From assembly GCA_937926355.1 (NCBI GenBank), contig CALAZP010000278.1, positions 1 to 64,000 on the forward strand: DNA of 64,000 nucleotides. Direction: 5' to 3'. This document shows, in pieces, positions 24,485 to 33,235 of the stretch; the first letter of the stretch is position 1; every line of letters starts with the position of its first letter. Position numbers and translations under genes: made by a program. The notes beneath the pieces were generated by a model. That model saw only the letters and a program-made list of their open reading frames with translations. It was not told the DNA's origin and made no database searches. The DNA comes from an uncultured Saprospirales bacterium (lineage in GTDB: Bacteria; Bacteroidota; Bacteroidia; Chitinophagales; Saprospiraceae).

Positions 24485-27220
24485 ATGGACTTACTTAATC
24501 AATTAAAAACTCTTAGGGAAACAACCACTAACCCTGAAGTTAAATCTATTTGCGAATCCCATATCAATAAAATACAAAACGGGGAGAACGTAAATGAATC
24601 CGCGGTCCTTGAATCTGTTGATCAGGTTGTGAAGGAAAGCGAAGGCGAAAGTGCTGTAAATCCTATGGAGATGATCAGACAACAAGAAATTGAAAGATCT
24701 AAATCTGCAGCTCAAAGATTAATGGAATCTTGGGGAGGCATTGGATCATCGACTTCAAGAAATTCTGGATCCTACGTAGACTCTAAAAAGGATGAAAGTA
24801 ATAACGAGGTAAGCAATATCTCGGAAAGCCTAAGAGAAGTTGCTGAAAAAGATCCAGCAGCTAAAGCTTTTATTGATTCTCAAGCAGTAAACAACTTGGG
24901 AGTTTATGAGTCCATTCTTTCCCTAAAAGGAACTGGAATTTACGAGCATCCTAATGTTAAGATCCTTTGCGAAAAATATACACACCTGTTAAAAAGCAAT
25001 AATATCCCTGAATTTTTGGTTGCCGAATCATTTGTCCAAGAACTTCAGAACTTTAACTGGGATAATAAAGTTAAGGCTGCTGTAGAAGCTATTAGTGAAA
25101 AAGTCCAATCACACCTACCTGAAATTGAGGTATCTAAAGCTCTTTACTCGATTGAGAAAAGCGCTGGTGCTGATTTCTACTCACCAGTAACTGAATCTTT
25201 GAATAAGTGGTTGGTTTCAGAGAATAAATCAGTTACCCTGCTTTCAAAGGAACTTTCAAGATGGTCTTTTAATCCAACTGTTAGAAACCTTGTTAATTCT
25301 CTTTCTTTGATGGAGTCATCTGAAAGTAAACTAAATATTCCCGTTAATAACGGAAATTCTTCAGTTAGAAAGGTTTACTCACCTGTACATGTAAGCGGTG
25401 GTAAAACAGTGTTTACTATTGGTAATAATGTCTTTGAAGGAAACTCAGATGGAATTAAGAGACTTAATAGAGCAGAATTTGAAGCTCTCCCAGCATCTTT
25501 TAGGTCTTTGCTAGAATCTTTCTATTCCTCTATGGTTAAGATTAACGAAAACGGTCTTAGCTTCTATGTTGGAAACAGCAGCTTTAAGCTTGTTGAAGAA
25601 AATGATTCGGTTGCAATCTATTCGAAAGAAACTAAGGTTAACTTCAAGGATATCAATCAACTTGCTAAGCAGATAGCTTTAGAGATATCTGGTAGCTTGG
25701 GTGTCAATGAATCTAAAGCGGTTTCAGATCTTATTAACTTATATGAGAATTTCGAAAATATCGTTGAGTTGGATTTTGCTAAAAGATTAGAATCAAAGGT
25801 ATTTGAAGGTGTATCTGTAAACCTTATTAAATGGAACTCAAACCTTTACCTTAACAGGATCAATGAAGGAATGAACGAGAATTCTCTATTTAAGGTTAAT
25901 GGATCACAAGCTACCAACATGGTTAAGGATTTGATGAAGTACGACATCTCTGAAGGATTAACAGAATTCTTGGATGGCGAGAACAGAATCAAGTCTATTA
26001 TGCTTAACGATAGAAAGCAAATCATTGATAATATTTCTATTGTCGAGAATGAAATCAATAAGATTTCACATGCAATGGCTACAAACCCACCTTATGAAAA
26101 TTCAAAAGAAATGCACAGAGCCAAGCATATGCTTGAGCAAGAGCTTTCTTCATTGAGAAAAAAATGGGCGGCTGTTAACGAGGAGATCGAAAAGATCGAG
26201 TCTACTGTAACGAAAGTAAACGACTTGAACGAGGACGAGAAATTTACCGTAGGTGACTATGTAAAGGTAAAAGAATCTGGTAATACTGGTAAGGTAATTT
26301 CAGTCGATAGTACTTCCGGGTCTTATACAGTTCTTATGGACAACGGAAGAACTGGTGATTTCAGAATGGACGAGATCGTTGATATCGAAGAGGCATTAAA
26401 ATCTGCTGGTGAAGAAAACCAAGAAGCAGACGAGACTCAAGAAGAAATCAAGGAGCAAGAAATGGCAGTAGCTCCTGAAAAACAAACTGAATCTGCAAAA
26501 GATAAAACTCCTGCTGCTACCCTAAAGGCTAACACCTCTGCAGCTCCTTCTGCTAAGGATCAAGACAATGCTGGTAAGAAGGACATCGAAAAGGAAGAGC
26601 ATGCTAATTTAGAAGAAGCACCAGAGGGTAGCGAGAAGGAAACCAAGTATGACATTAAGTTAAAAGATTCTTTGGTTGACAAGATGGGATACAACGTGAA
26701 TGAAAATTCTGAAGACGTTGAGTCTACCGGGCCCGAAATGGCTGAGGCTCCCGTTGATGGTAATACAGAACTTTCTGAGAGAGACGTTGAAAATATTGAC
26801 CAAAACTTAGCGGAAGCACCAGGGGGAAGAGATCATGCAGATTATGATGTAAAAGCTGCTCATGCAGAGGAGAAGAACCCTGATATGGTTAAAACTGATC
26901 CTGAAATGGCTTCAGCTCCTGGGGATGGTACAGATAAAGAAATGCATCACGAGGTTGGCAAAGAAATGGGATATAATCTTGATGAAGCAAATGATGTTGA
27001 AAAGACAGACCAACAGTTTGCAGTAGCACCAGGTGGTGAGCACAAAGCAGAATATGATGTTGAAGTTGCTAAAGCTGAAAAGGCAGTAGCAGACGTTATG
27101 AAGACAAACCAAGAATTAGCTGAAGCTCCTGCAGCAGGAACTGAAGCTGAAACTGATGTTGAGGTAAACCCAGAAATGGGATATAACATTGACGAAAGCG
27201 AAGAGTCAAAAAAAAACTAA
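24485..27220 (+). CDS. Large repeat-containing virion/prohead protein (911 aa, frameshift-extended)
   Basis: The product starts at ATG 24485 (MDLLNQLKTLRETTTNPEVK). Residues 1-580 are mainly helical and contain several L/V/I-x-E motifs followed by small residues (VNE before SAVLES, VAE before SFVQEL). These resemble T4 prohead-protease sites. Residues about 585-635 form a KOW/SH3-like beta domain (KFTVGDYVKVKESGNTGKVI). From about 660 the protein is an acidic tail of repeats carrying AVAP, AEAP and ASAP motifs, with two alternating longer unit types; MGYNLDE and MGYNIDE recur in one of them. The frame ends in TCA-A9-C-TAA, and the -1 frame continues the repeats for 59 codons. Probably an internal head or core protein; function unknown. 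Confidence 0.7.
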   Translation: MDLLNQLKTLRETTTNPEVKSICESHINKIQNGENVNESAVLESVDQVVKESEGESAVNPMEMIRQQEIERSKSAAQRLMESWGGIGSSTSRNSGSYVDSKKDESNNEVSNISESLREVAEKDPAAKAFIDSQAVNNLGVYESILSLKGTGIYEHPNVKILCEKYTHLLKSNNIPEFLVAESFVQELQNFNWDNKVKAAVEAISEKVQSHLPEIEVSKALYSIEKSAGADFYSPVTESLNKWLVSENKSVTLLSKELSRWSFNPTVRNLVNSLSLMESSESKLNIPVNNGNSSVRKVYSPVHVSGGKTVFTIGNNVFEGNSDGIKRLNRAEFEALPASFRSLLESFYSSMVKINENGLSFYVGNSSFKLVEENDSVAIYSKETKVNFKDINQLAKQIALEISGSLGVNESKAVSDLINLYENFENIVELDFAKRLESKVFEGVSVNLIKWNSNLYLNRINEGMNENSLFKVNGSQATNMVKDLMKYDISEGLTEFLDGENRIKSIMLNDRKQIIDNISIVENEINKISHAMATNPPYENSKEMHRAKHMLEQELSSLRKKWAAVNEEIEKIESTVTKVNDLNEDEKFTVGDYVKVKESGNTGKVISVDSTSGSYTVLMDNGRTGDFRMDEIVDIEEALKSAGEENQEADETQEEIKEQEMAVAPEKQTESAKDKTPAATLKANTSAAPSAKDQDNAGKKDIEKEEHANLEEAPEGSEKETKYDIKLKDSLVDKMGYNVNENSEDVESTGPEMAEAPVDGNTELSERDVENIDQNLAEAPGGRDHADYDVKAAHAEEKNPDMVKTDPEMASAPGDGTDKEMHHEVGKEMGYNLDEANDVEKTDQQFAVAPGGEHKAEYDVEVAKAEKAVADVMKTNQELAEAPAAGTEAETDVEVNPEMGYNIDESEESKKN

Positions 27221-27396
27221 GAAAAATACTTAGTAAAGTTTGGGCTTTTGCTCCAACGGGAAAGGATCAATCTGAAACACCAGAACCTTTCGTCGATGAA
27301 ATAAAAGATAAAATGAGCGTCGCCCCAGATGGAAAAGAACCAGCTGGAGACACGCTCATTTCTTCTGAAGATGGATCTGAAGAGGATAAGGCCTAG
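27208..27396 (+). other. Probable -1 frameshift site (A9C) and 59-codon extension
   Basis: Nine As (27208-27216) followed by C end the 911-residue frame; the last codons form the slippery heptamer A-AAA-AAC just before TAA. The -1 frame is open from CTA 27217 to TAG 27394-27396. It reads LRKILSKVWAFAPTGKDQS and includes KMSVAPDGKEPAGD, which belongs to the same AVAP/AEAP repeat family as the upstream tail. A hairpin (ACTAAG/CTTAGT, 27216-27234) starts at the shift point, and a second weak one lies at 27239-27257. RNA polymerase slippage adding one A would give the same product. An error in base count is the main alternative. Confidence 0.6.
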
Positions 27397-27450
27397 GCCG
27401 AAACTAACCTCGAGGTTTAATCTAAAAATAATATAAGTATTAATAAGGTT

Positions 27451-27810
27451 GTGGCAAAGGCTTATGTAAAAAATAAAGACCTGCTGGCTGCTATTATGGA
27501 GTCAAAGGAAAAAGGTGAGCTTACACCAGAAACCATCGAGATGTTTGGTTTAATGGTTCAGGGCATTTCAAAAAAGATGGCTTACCGCGACCCAGACGAT
27601 AAAGCTGACTGTATGGCTTTTGCTATGGAAGATCTTTGTAAATACTGGAATAGGTTTAATCCAGAAAAATCGAATAATCCATTTGCCTATTATACACAGA
27701 TTGCAAAAAATGGGTTTGCAAAGGGATGGAAGAAAATACATCCACCAAAGGCACCAAAAACAATTCCATTCTCTTACATAACAGGCGATGACAATACATA
27801 TAATGTATAA
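27451..27810 (+). CDS. Late-transcription sigma factor (T4 gp55-like)
   Basis: The 119-residue protein (GTG start) matches the short sigma region-2 fold of T4 gp55. It has VKNKDLLAAIMESKEKGELT, a helical middle ending KKMAYRDPDDKADCMAFAME, and the hallmark DLCKYWNRFNPEKSNNPFAY followed by YTQIAKNGFAKGWKKI. In T4, gp55 with gp33 and the sliding clamp recognises the -10-like TATAAATA late promoters. It lacks regions 3 and 4, as gp55 does. Here the likely target is the GATATATA element found upstream of virion genes throughout the window. It lies just after the frameshift extension and 2 bases before the gp4-like gene. Confidence 0.8.
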   Translation: MAKAYVKNKDLLAAIMESKEKGELTPETIEMFGLMVQGISKKMAYRDPDDKADCMAFAMEDLCKYWNRFNPEKSNNPFAYYTQIAKNGFAKGWKKIHPPKAPKTIPFSYITGDDNTYNV

Positions 27811-27812
27811 TC

Positions 27813-28298
27813 ATGCCCGATATAAAGAAAATAAAACCCAATGGGGACTATAAGTCTGGCTTATACGTTCCACAAAACCCGGACAAGTACATTGGTGATG
27901 TCCATAATATAATCTGCAGATCTTCTTGGGAATTTAGGTTTTGTCGTTATTGTGATACGAACGACAAAATACTTAAATGGAGTTCTGAACCAATCTCGAT
28001 TCCTTATTATAATCCTTTGGATAAAAAAGAACACCAATATAACGTGGACTTTTATATGCAAGTTCTTAAAGATGATGACCAAACTCAGGATTGGATAATA
28101 GAGGTCAAACCAGAAAAGCATTTTAAGAAACCCATACTTGAGGGGAATTCAACACTTAAGAAGCTTAAGTCCTACAACCATAAAATGCAGATCTGGATTA
28201 CCAACCAAGCCAAATTCAAAGCAGCACAGAGGTGGGCAGATGCTAGGGGCTATAAATTCGGTGTGGTTGACGAGAACTTTTTATTTAGGAGCAAGTGA
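27813..28298 (+). CDS. Head completion nuclease-like protein (T4 gp4/gp50-like)
   Basis: The 161-residue protein has the TnsA-like endonuclease fold of T4 head-completion protein gp4. Motifs: GDVHNIICRSSWEFRFCRYC (catalytic Glu, about residue 41), then KEHQYNVDFYMQVL (Asp, about 76) and WIIEVKPEKHF (E-x-K, about 93). It also has WADARGYKFGVVDENFLF. The family acts on packaged DNA ends before tail joining. The T4 order 55-like, 4, then portal is not that of T4 itself, but the members are all late head genes. The stop overlaps the next GTG start. Confidence 0.85.
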   Translation: MPDIKKIKPNGDYKSGLYVPQNPDKYIGDVHNIICRSSWEFRFCRYCDTNDKILKWSSEPISIPYYNPLDKKEHQYNVDFYMQVLKDDDQTQDWIIEVKPEKHFKKPILEGNSTLKKLKSYNHKMQIWITNQAKFKAAQRWADARGYKFGVVDENFLFRSK

Positions 28299-28900
28299 AG
28301 CCTTTCGAAGAACAAATTAAGGATCTAAGAAAGGGATCTCAGTCGATTTCTAGCATTTCTAATGAATCGAATGATTTATTTAAGAAGAAATATGGTCCGG
28401 GCGGATCTGGTGGAAGATTAGAATTCAATGGGGATTTCATACCGGGTAAATTCTATACCTGCGAATACAAAACGAAAACGAAGGTCTCTGAGAAAACCCC
28501 TTTCATTGATAGGGAGCCGGTTTTTATTTTTCTTAAAAAAGAAAAGTTTCAAAGCGGATCGATAGCTGTCTCTATGGATCTTGGTGTAATTCCTCCTGAT
28601 TATAGGGGGAATATTATGGTAAAACTGTGGAATCAGTACTACAACATATTTAAAGATAATGAGTCTTTACCATACACTTCACAAATCCCCATACAGGGAA
28701 TTAGCAGATCTTTCGACCTTTTGTTGAATGGTACTGGATGGAAAACTTCCCTGACTGGATTTAAATTGGATTTTATGGATAACATTAAGGTTATAGACTA
28801 TTCTGACCTTGTGAGGATCCCATACCTTTCGAATTTTATGATAGAGGGACAATCTATTAATGGGATATATAATGATTATAGATCGAAATTAAATCTTTAG
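28295..28900 (+). CDS. Conserved T4-like structural protein of unknown role
   Basis: The 201-residue protein begins at GTG 28295, inside the stop of the nuclease gene. The stretch GDFIPGKFYTCEYKTKTK, then FIDREPVFIFLKKEK and DLGVIPPDYRGNIMVKLWNQ, resembles a protein common in T4-like phages of marine hosts. Those have a PG-x-x-Y-x-F-x-Y start and an aromatic middle, and are variously labelled DNA-end protector or baseplate wedge. I see no similarity to T4 gp53. Its position between the head-completion nuclease and the portal genes favours a head/DNA-end role. A GATATATAAT element lies inside its 3' end. Confidence 0.5.
   Translation: MKPFEEQIKDLRKGSQSISSISNESNDLFKKKYGPGGSGGRLEFNGDFIPGKFYTCEYKTKTKVSEKTPFIDREPVFIFLKKEKFQSGSIAVSMDLGVIPPDYRGNIMVKLWNQYYNIFKDNESLPYTSQIPIQGISRSFDLLLNGTGWKTSLTGFKLDFMDNIKVIDYSDLVRIPYLSNFMIEGQSINGIYNDYRSKLNL
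28864..28873 (+). promoter_or_regulatory. Late promoter GATATATAAT inside the preceding gene
   Basis: The element lies within the last codons of the preceding gene, 70 bases before the first portal gene. A weaker GGATAAAGT stretch is nearer, at 28899-28908. Either could drive the portal pair. Confidence 0.45.
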
Positions 28901-28933
28901 GATAAAGTACAAAATACAGATCTTATTTTATAA

Positions 28934-30574
28934 ATGGCCGGATTTAACGAAACACCAGAGGGAAACCCAATATTCCAAAGGATTAGAGAGTCTGTAAAGT
29001 CTCTAAGTAATTTTGGTATGAGATATGGTGACATGGTCATTAAAAACTCACAAGCAATTGGATCGATAGAGGCTGAATTTATGAAAAAGCAATCTATCGA
29101 TGATGAGAGTTTGCTTTATTCATTAGGTAGACAAGATACTACTACAAGGCAGTTTATTAGCTACTATGATAAAGATTATGCGGGGAAGAGAGACTATCTT
29201 AGAAAGTTTGCTCTTAATCCTGAGATAGAGTATATCCTTGATACCGTTTGTGACGAGGCTATTACCTTTGATCCCTATAATTTCTTTGCATATCCTGCAT
29301 TCTTGAACCTTACCGGAGTTAAAGATAAGGTAAAGGAAAGGCTTGACGAGAACTACAAGAAGCTTTACGATATGTTTGGCTTTGGTGACGACATTAGTGC
29401 CTGGCAGTATTTTAGGCAGCTGATGGTTGATGGATTTCTTTCTTTTGAAATTGTTTATGATGATAAAGGAAAGAATATAATCGGGTTCAAAGAGCTCGAT
29501 GCAACTACACTAATGCCATCCGTAGAAAAACAACCAGATGGTACTTATTTGAACGTGTGGTATCAATACCCCAAGGATATTAATAAGAGGAGGATGCTAT
29601 ATGATTCCCAGGTGATCTACATATCGTTTGCTAAGGGAAACACGGTTTCTAGAGTAAGTTACGTCGAGAGACTGATAAGACCTTATAACGTTCTTAGAAT
29701 TATTGAATACACTAGGGTTATTTGGTCTGTTATGAATGCTTCCTTCCGGATGAAAATGACAGTACCGATCGGATCTAGATCTCCTCAAAAATCTATGCAA
29801 ACCTTGGGAGAGTTAATGAGTATCTATAAAGAAGATATTAGATTCAATGACGAAAGTGGGGAACTAACTATCGACGGGAGACCAAAAATCCAGTTCTATA
29901 AGAATTATCTTATGCCATCTGGTGTAAATGGAACACCGACGATAGAACCTCTAAACAATGCAGGACCTAACCTTAACGATCCACAGCCGCTAGCATATTT
30001 TTATGATAAGCTTGTTCAAGAATCTAAGGTTCCTTTTTCAAGATTTCAAGGACCCGATGGAGGATCTATTGGAAACTATTCAAATGGAGCAGAAGGACTT
30101 GATAAGGAAGAAATAAGATTTGGTAAGTTTATCAGTAGGCTTAGATCCATATTCCAGGACTTGCTGGTTAAACCCCTTTGGATTCAGATGTGTAAAGATT
30201 TCCCTGAATTAGAGAAGGATTACTTATTTAAAAGCCAACTTGGTCTAAAATACGTTTCTGATAATCCCTTTAGGATTAACCAGGAGATAGAGACTATGCT
30301 TAAAAAGAAAGAGCAGATTGATGGTATGTATTCTCTGACCGATGATAGCGGTGAGCCATTCTTTTCTTTGGCTTATCTAATAGAATCTCATCTTGGAATG
30401 ACTGAAGATGATATCAAGGCGAACAAGGAAGCCATTGAGAAGAGAAAAGAGGAAGAAAAAAAGAAATCCGAGGAAGAGGCTAAATCTGCAGGAGAGGAGG
30501 GAGAAGGTGCTCCTCCAGAAGAAACCCCGGAGGAACCACCGGCAGAGGGTCCGGAAGAAACCCCACAAGAATAA
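28934..30574 (+). CDS. Portal vertex protein (gp20-like), copy 1
   Basis: The 546-residue protein is close in size to T4 gp20 (524). Family features: GRQDTTTRQFISYYDKDYAG, then KRDYLRKFALNPEIEYILDT, GDDISAWQYFRQLMVDGFLS and IIGFKELDATTLMP. The portal stem/crown region follows with KGNTVSRVSYVERLIRPYNV and VIWSVMNASFRMKMTVPIGS. It ends in an acidic, Pro/Glu-rich tail of about 60 residues (EGAPPEETPEEPPAEGPEET). Forms the dodecameric ring through which terminase packages DNA. A second portal gene follows after 9 bases. Confidence 0.93.
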   Translation: MAGFNETPEGNPIFQRIRESVKSLSNFGMRYGDMVIKNSQAIGSIEAEFMKKQSIDDESLLYSLGRQDTTTRQFISYYDKDYAGKRDYLRKFALNPEIEYILDTVCDEAITFDPYNFFAYPAFLNLTGVKDKVKERLDENYKKLYDMFGFGDDISAWQYFRQLMVDGFLSFEIVYDDKGKNIIGFKELDATTLMPSVEKQPDGTYLNVWYQYPKDINKRRMLYDSQVIYISFAKGNTVSRVSYVERLIRPYNVLRIIEYTRVIWSVMNASFRMKMTVPIGSRSPQKSMQTLGELMSIYKEDIRFNDESGELTIDGRPKIQFYKNYLMPSGVNGTPTIEPLNNAGPNLNDPQPLAYFYDKLVQESKVPFSRFQGPDGGSIGNYSNGAEGLDKEEIRFGKFISRLRSIFQDLLVKPLWIQMCKDFPELEKDYLFKSQLGLKYVSDNPFRINQEIETMLKKKEQIDGMYSLTDDSGEPFFSLAYLIESHLGMTEDDIKANKEAIEKRKEEEKKKSEEEAKSAGEEGEGAPPEETPEEPPAEGPEETPQE

Positions 30575-30583
30575 TAATATAGG

Positions 30584-32188
30584 ATGGCAGGTTTTTTAGA
30601 TTATGTAGCAGAAAGATCCTTCTTGGGCAACCTTTATAAGAATTTGTCTAAGGTTGGAAGGTTTGGTATGGAGTATGAGGATATGGTAATTCGTAATTCT
30701 CAAGCTGTTGGTGCTACCGAATCTAATTTTTTCAACGAGCAAGGAACAGGATTTACCGAGAATAATGCCTTTTATTGGACCCTTGGATATCAAGATACTA
30801 AGGTCAGGAAATACATTGCTTATTTTGATAAGGATTACCTTGGTAAAAGGGACTTTCTTAGAAAATTTTCTCTAAATGGTGAGATTGATTTTATTTTAGA
30901 TACACTTACTGACGATGCTATTAATTATGATGACAAAAATTTCTTTAGTTATCCTTCTTTAGCAAATATTGATCTAAAGCCAAATGTTCTTGATAAGGTA
31001 AATGAGACTTATCAGAATCTTTACATGTTGTTTGGTTTCCAGCAAAGTATCTTAGCCTGGCAATATTTTAAGCAATTCTTGATAGATGGTTTTTTGGCTT
31101 TTGAAATTGTCTATTCCACAGACGGTAAGAAAATAGTTGGTTTCAAAGAATTGGACCCAACGTCACTTCAGCCTGCTACCGAACAGCAACCAAATGGTGA
31201 ATTCCAGCAGATATGGATACAATATCCAGAGGATAACAAGATGACCAGGAAGCTCAAGAGTGAGCAGATCATTTATCTTTCGTATGCGAAAGGAAATACA
31301 ATTTCTAGGGTAAGTTATGTAGAGAGGCTTATAAGGTCCTACAACATTCTAAGAATCATGGAAAACACCAGGGTTATTTGGAATGTGATGAATGCCTCTT
31401 ATAGACTTAAGTTTGTAATCCCTGTTGGTTCACAATCCCAACAAAAAGCAATGCAGACACTGGGTCAATTGATGTCTATTTATAAGGAAGAGATTGAACT
31501 CAACGATTTCTCTGGTGAGCTAACAGTAAACGGTAGACCTAAGGTACAATTCTACAAGAATTATCTTTTTCCCGAGAAAGATGGACAATCTCCACAGATC
31601 GAAACGTTGGATCCCAATGGACCAGACTTCAATGTCATGGATAATGTCATCTATTTCTATAACAAACTTAAGCAGGATTCAAAAATACCTTATGCAAGGT
31701 TTGCTTTCAGGAACGGTACCCCTGCTAATTACCAGATAAGTATAGACCAGCTAGAAAGGGATGAAATTAGGTTTGAAAAATTCCTTACTAGGTTGAGATC
31801 AATATTTCAAGAAATATTGGTCAAGCCACTTTATATACAGATGTGCTTGGACTTTCCTGAATTAGCTAAAGATAGATCGTTTAAGAGTAATCTGGGTCTT
31901 ACCTATGTTAGAGAAAACCTTTTCGAGGAATTCATCCAGTTACAAAACTACACTAAACGTACACAGTTTATAAACGATCTGGGCGAGATGAAGCAAAAGA
32001 TTGGTGAAGAAGAGGTGTCTTATTTTGACAAGGAATTCTTGATTAAAAGATACCTTGGCTTGACTATGGATGAGTATAAAAAGAACGAGAAATACAAGGA
32101 AGCTGAAGCTAAGCTTGCTGAAGAAAAAGCTAAGGAAGCTGGATCCGAAGGAGGAGAAGAAGGCGGAGGCGAGTCATTCACCCTATAA
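30584..32188 (+). CDS. Portal vertex protein (gp20-like), copy 2
   Basis: The 534-residue paralogue keeps all core blocks of copy 1: FGMEYEDMVIRNSQAVGATE, YFDKDYLGKRDFLRKFSLNG, AWQYFKQFLIDGFLAFEIVY, KGNTISRVSYVERLIRSYNI and GRPKVQFYKNYLFP. By eye more than half of the core positions are identical. The C-terminus differs: shorter, Glu/Gly-rich, ending GGGESFTL. Neither copy shows a frameshift or lost block, so both look functional. Two full portal genes in one phage are unusual, since the portal is normally a homo-dodecamer. Confidence 0.92.
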   Translation: MAGFLDYVAERSFLGNLYKNLSKVGRFGMEYEDMVIRNSQAVGATESNFFNEQGTGFTENNAFYWTLGYQDTKVRKYIAYFDKDYLGKRDFLRKFSLNGEIDFILDTLTDDAINYDDKNFFSYPSLANIDLKPNVLDKVNETYQNLYMLFGFQQSILAWQYFKQFLIDGFLAFEIVYSTDGKKIVGFKELDPTSLQPATEQQPNGEFQQIWIQYPEDNKMTRKLKSEQIIYLSYAKGNTISRVSYVERLIRSYNILRIMENTRVIWNVMNASYRLKFVIPVGSQSQQKAMQTLGQLMSIYKEEIELNDFSGELTVNGRPKVQFYKNYLFPEKDGQSPQIETLDPNGPDFNVMDNVIYFYNKLKQDSKIPYARFAFRNGTPANYQISIDQLERDEIRFEKFLTRLRSIFQEILVKPLYIQMCLDFPELAKDRSFKSNLGLTYVRENLFEEFIQLQNYTKRTQFINDLGEMKQKIGEEEVSYFDKEFLIKRYLGLTMDEYKKNEKYKEAEAKLAEEKAKEAGSEGGEEGGGESFTL

Positions 32189-32199
32189 ATTTCATCTAA

Positions 32200-33207
32200 A
32201 TGGATCTAAAGGATATTCTATCTTCAAAGAAAATTCTGGTAGTTGGAGACGTTATATTGGACCATTATATCTATGGTAAGGTATATCGAGTTTCACCTGA
32301 AGCCCCAGTACCTGTGGTTTTGAAATCCCATTCAACATATTGCTTGGGGGGTTCGGCAAACGTTGCTCAAAACATTTCTTCTTTTGGCTCTGAATGTTGG
32401 CTACTCGGTGTCTATGGTGACGACTGGGGATCCTTAGAAATTGATACATTGCTTAATCAAAGGAACATAAATTCTTTAATGGTAAAGGATTGGTCTAGGT
32501 CAACTATAGAAAAAACTAGGGTGATTGGTAATAATCACCAGATTGTAAGGATAGATTCGGAAAGAACTGATCCACTAATACCAGATATTGAGGAGGAGGT
32601 TTTGAAATCGTTTGATTCTATCATACATCAAATGGATGGCGTTATTATACAAGACTACGGAAAGGGAATGCTAAGTACAGAAGTTATTGATAAGATAACC
32701 AAAAAGTGTCTAGACCTTGGAATACCTACCCTTACTGATCCGAAGGATAAGGATTTCTCTAAATATGCTGGGTCTACCTGGATAAAACCAAATCTTAGCG
32801 AGTTTAAGTCAGCATTAAATATTCCACAGCCAGAATCGCTTGATTTAAAAAGAACCATAAAATTAATGGATAGCCTAAGGGATGATTTTGGTTTTGACGG
32901 TGTCTTGCTTACTCTTTCGGAGGATGGGATGCTGCTAAAGACCGCTTCCGATTTTAAGCAAGTTGATGGGGTTCAAATAGAGGTGACTGATGTTTCTGGA
33001 GCTGGAGACACGGTTAGTGCCGTTTTCATGCTTCTCTTAACAAACAACGTTTCTGACCTTGACTGTTTAAGGATATCAAATCTTGCTGGTTCTTTGGTCT
33101 GTCAGGTATCTGGTGCAGTCCCAGTAGATGCTAATCTCCTGTATATGAATTTACTTAAAAATTCTTGGGTTATTACAAACAAATCAGGAGAGCCCATTCT
33201 AGTGTAG
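32200..33207 (+). CDS. PfkB-family heptose-7-phosphate kinase (HldE/RfaE kinase-domain-like)
   Basis: The 335-residue kinase matches the first domain of bacterial HldE. That domain phosphorylates D-glycero-D-manno-heptose 7-phosphate on the way to ADP-heptose. Visible: GDVILDHYIYGKVYRVSPEA with PVPVV (about 16-40), GGSANVAQNISSFGSE (about 50), IQDYGKGMLSTEVID (about 150) and the PfkB signature VTDVSGAGDTVSAVF with the catalytic Asp (about 268). The nucleotidyltransferase domain of HldE is absent. The product fits the O-heptosyltransferase-like gene at 5.1 kb. The gene follows the second portal after 11 bases and is the only sugar gene in this stretch. Confidence 0.8.
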   Translation: MDLKDILSSKKILVVGDVILDHYIYGKVYRVSPEAPVPVVLKSHSTYCLGGSANVAQNISSFGSECWLLGVYGDDWGSLEIDTLLNQRNINSLMVKDWSRSTIEKTRVIGNNHQIVRIDSERTDPLIPDIEEEVLKSFDSIIHQMDGVIIQDYGKGMLSTEVIDKITKKCLDLGIPTLTDPKDKDFSKYAGSTWIKPNLSEFKSALNIPQPESLDLKRTIKLMDSLRDDFGFDGVLLTLSEDGMLLKTASDFKQVDGVQIEVTDVSGAGDTVSAVFMLLLTNNVSDLDCLRISNLAGSLVCQVSGAVPVDANLLYMNLLKNSWVITNKSGEPILV

Positions 33208-33235
33208 ATCATTTTTTTAGTACGCCTTGGTTTCT

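Noticed and set aside
27406..27417. Palindrome AACCTCGAGGTT as a terminator
   Set aside because: It has no loop and no T-run after it; it may be a protein-binding site or chance.
28295..28900. Assignment as baseplate wedge gp53 from T4 gene order (4, 53, 5)
   Set aside because: None of the gp53 features (for example the PxxLANxIYGNPxLYW region) is present.
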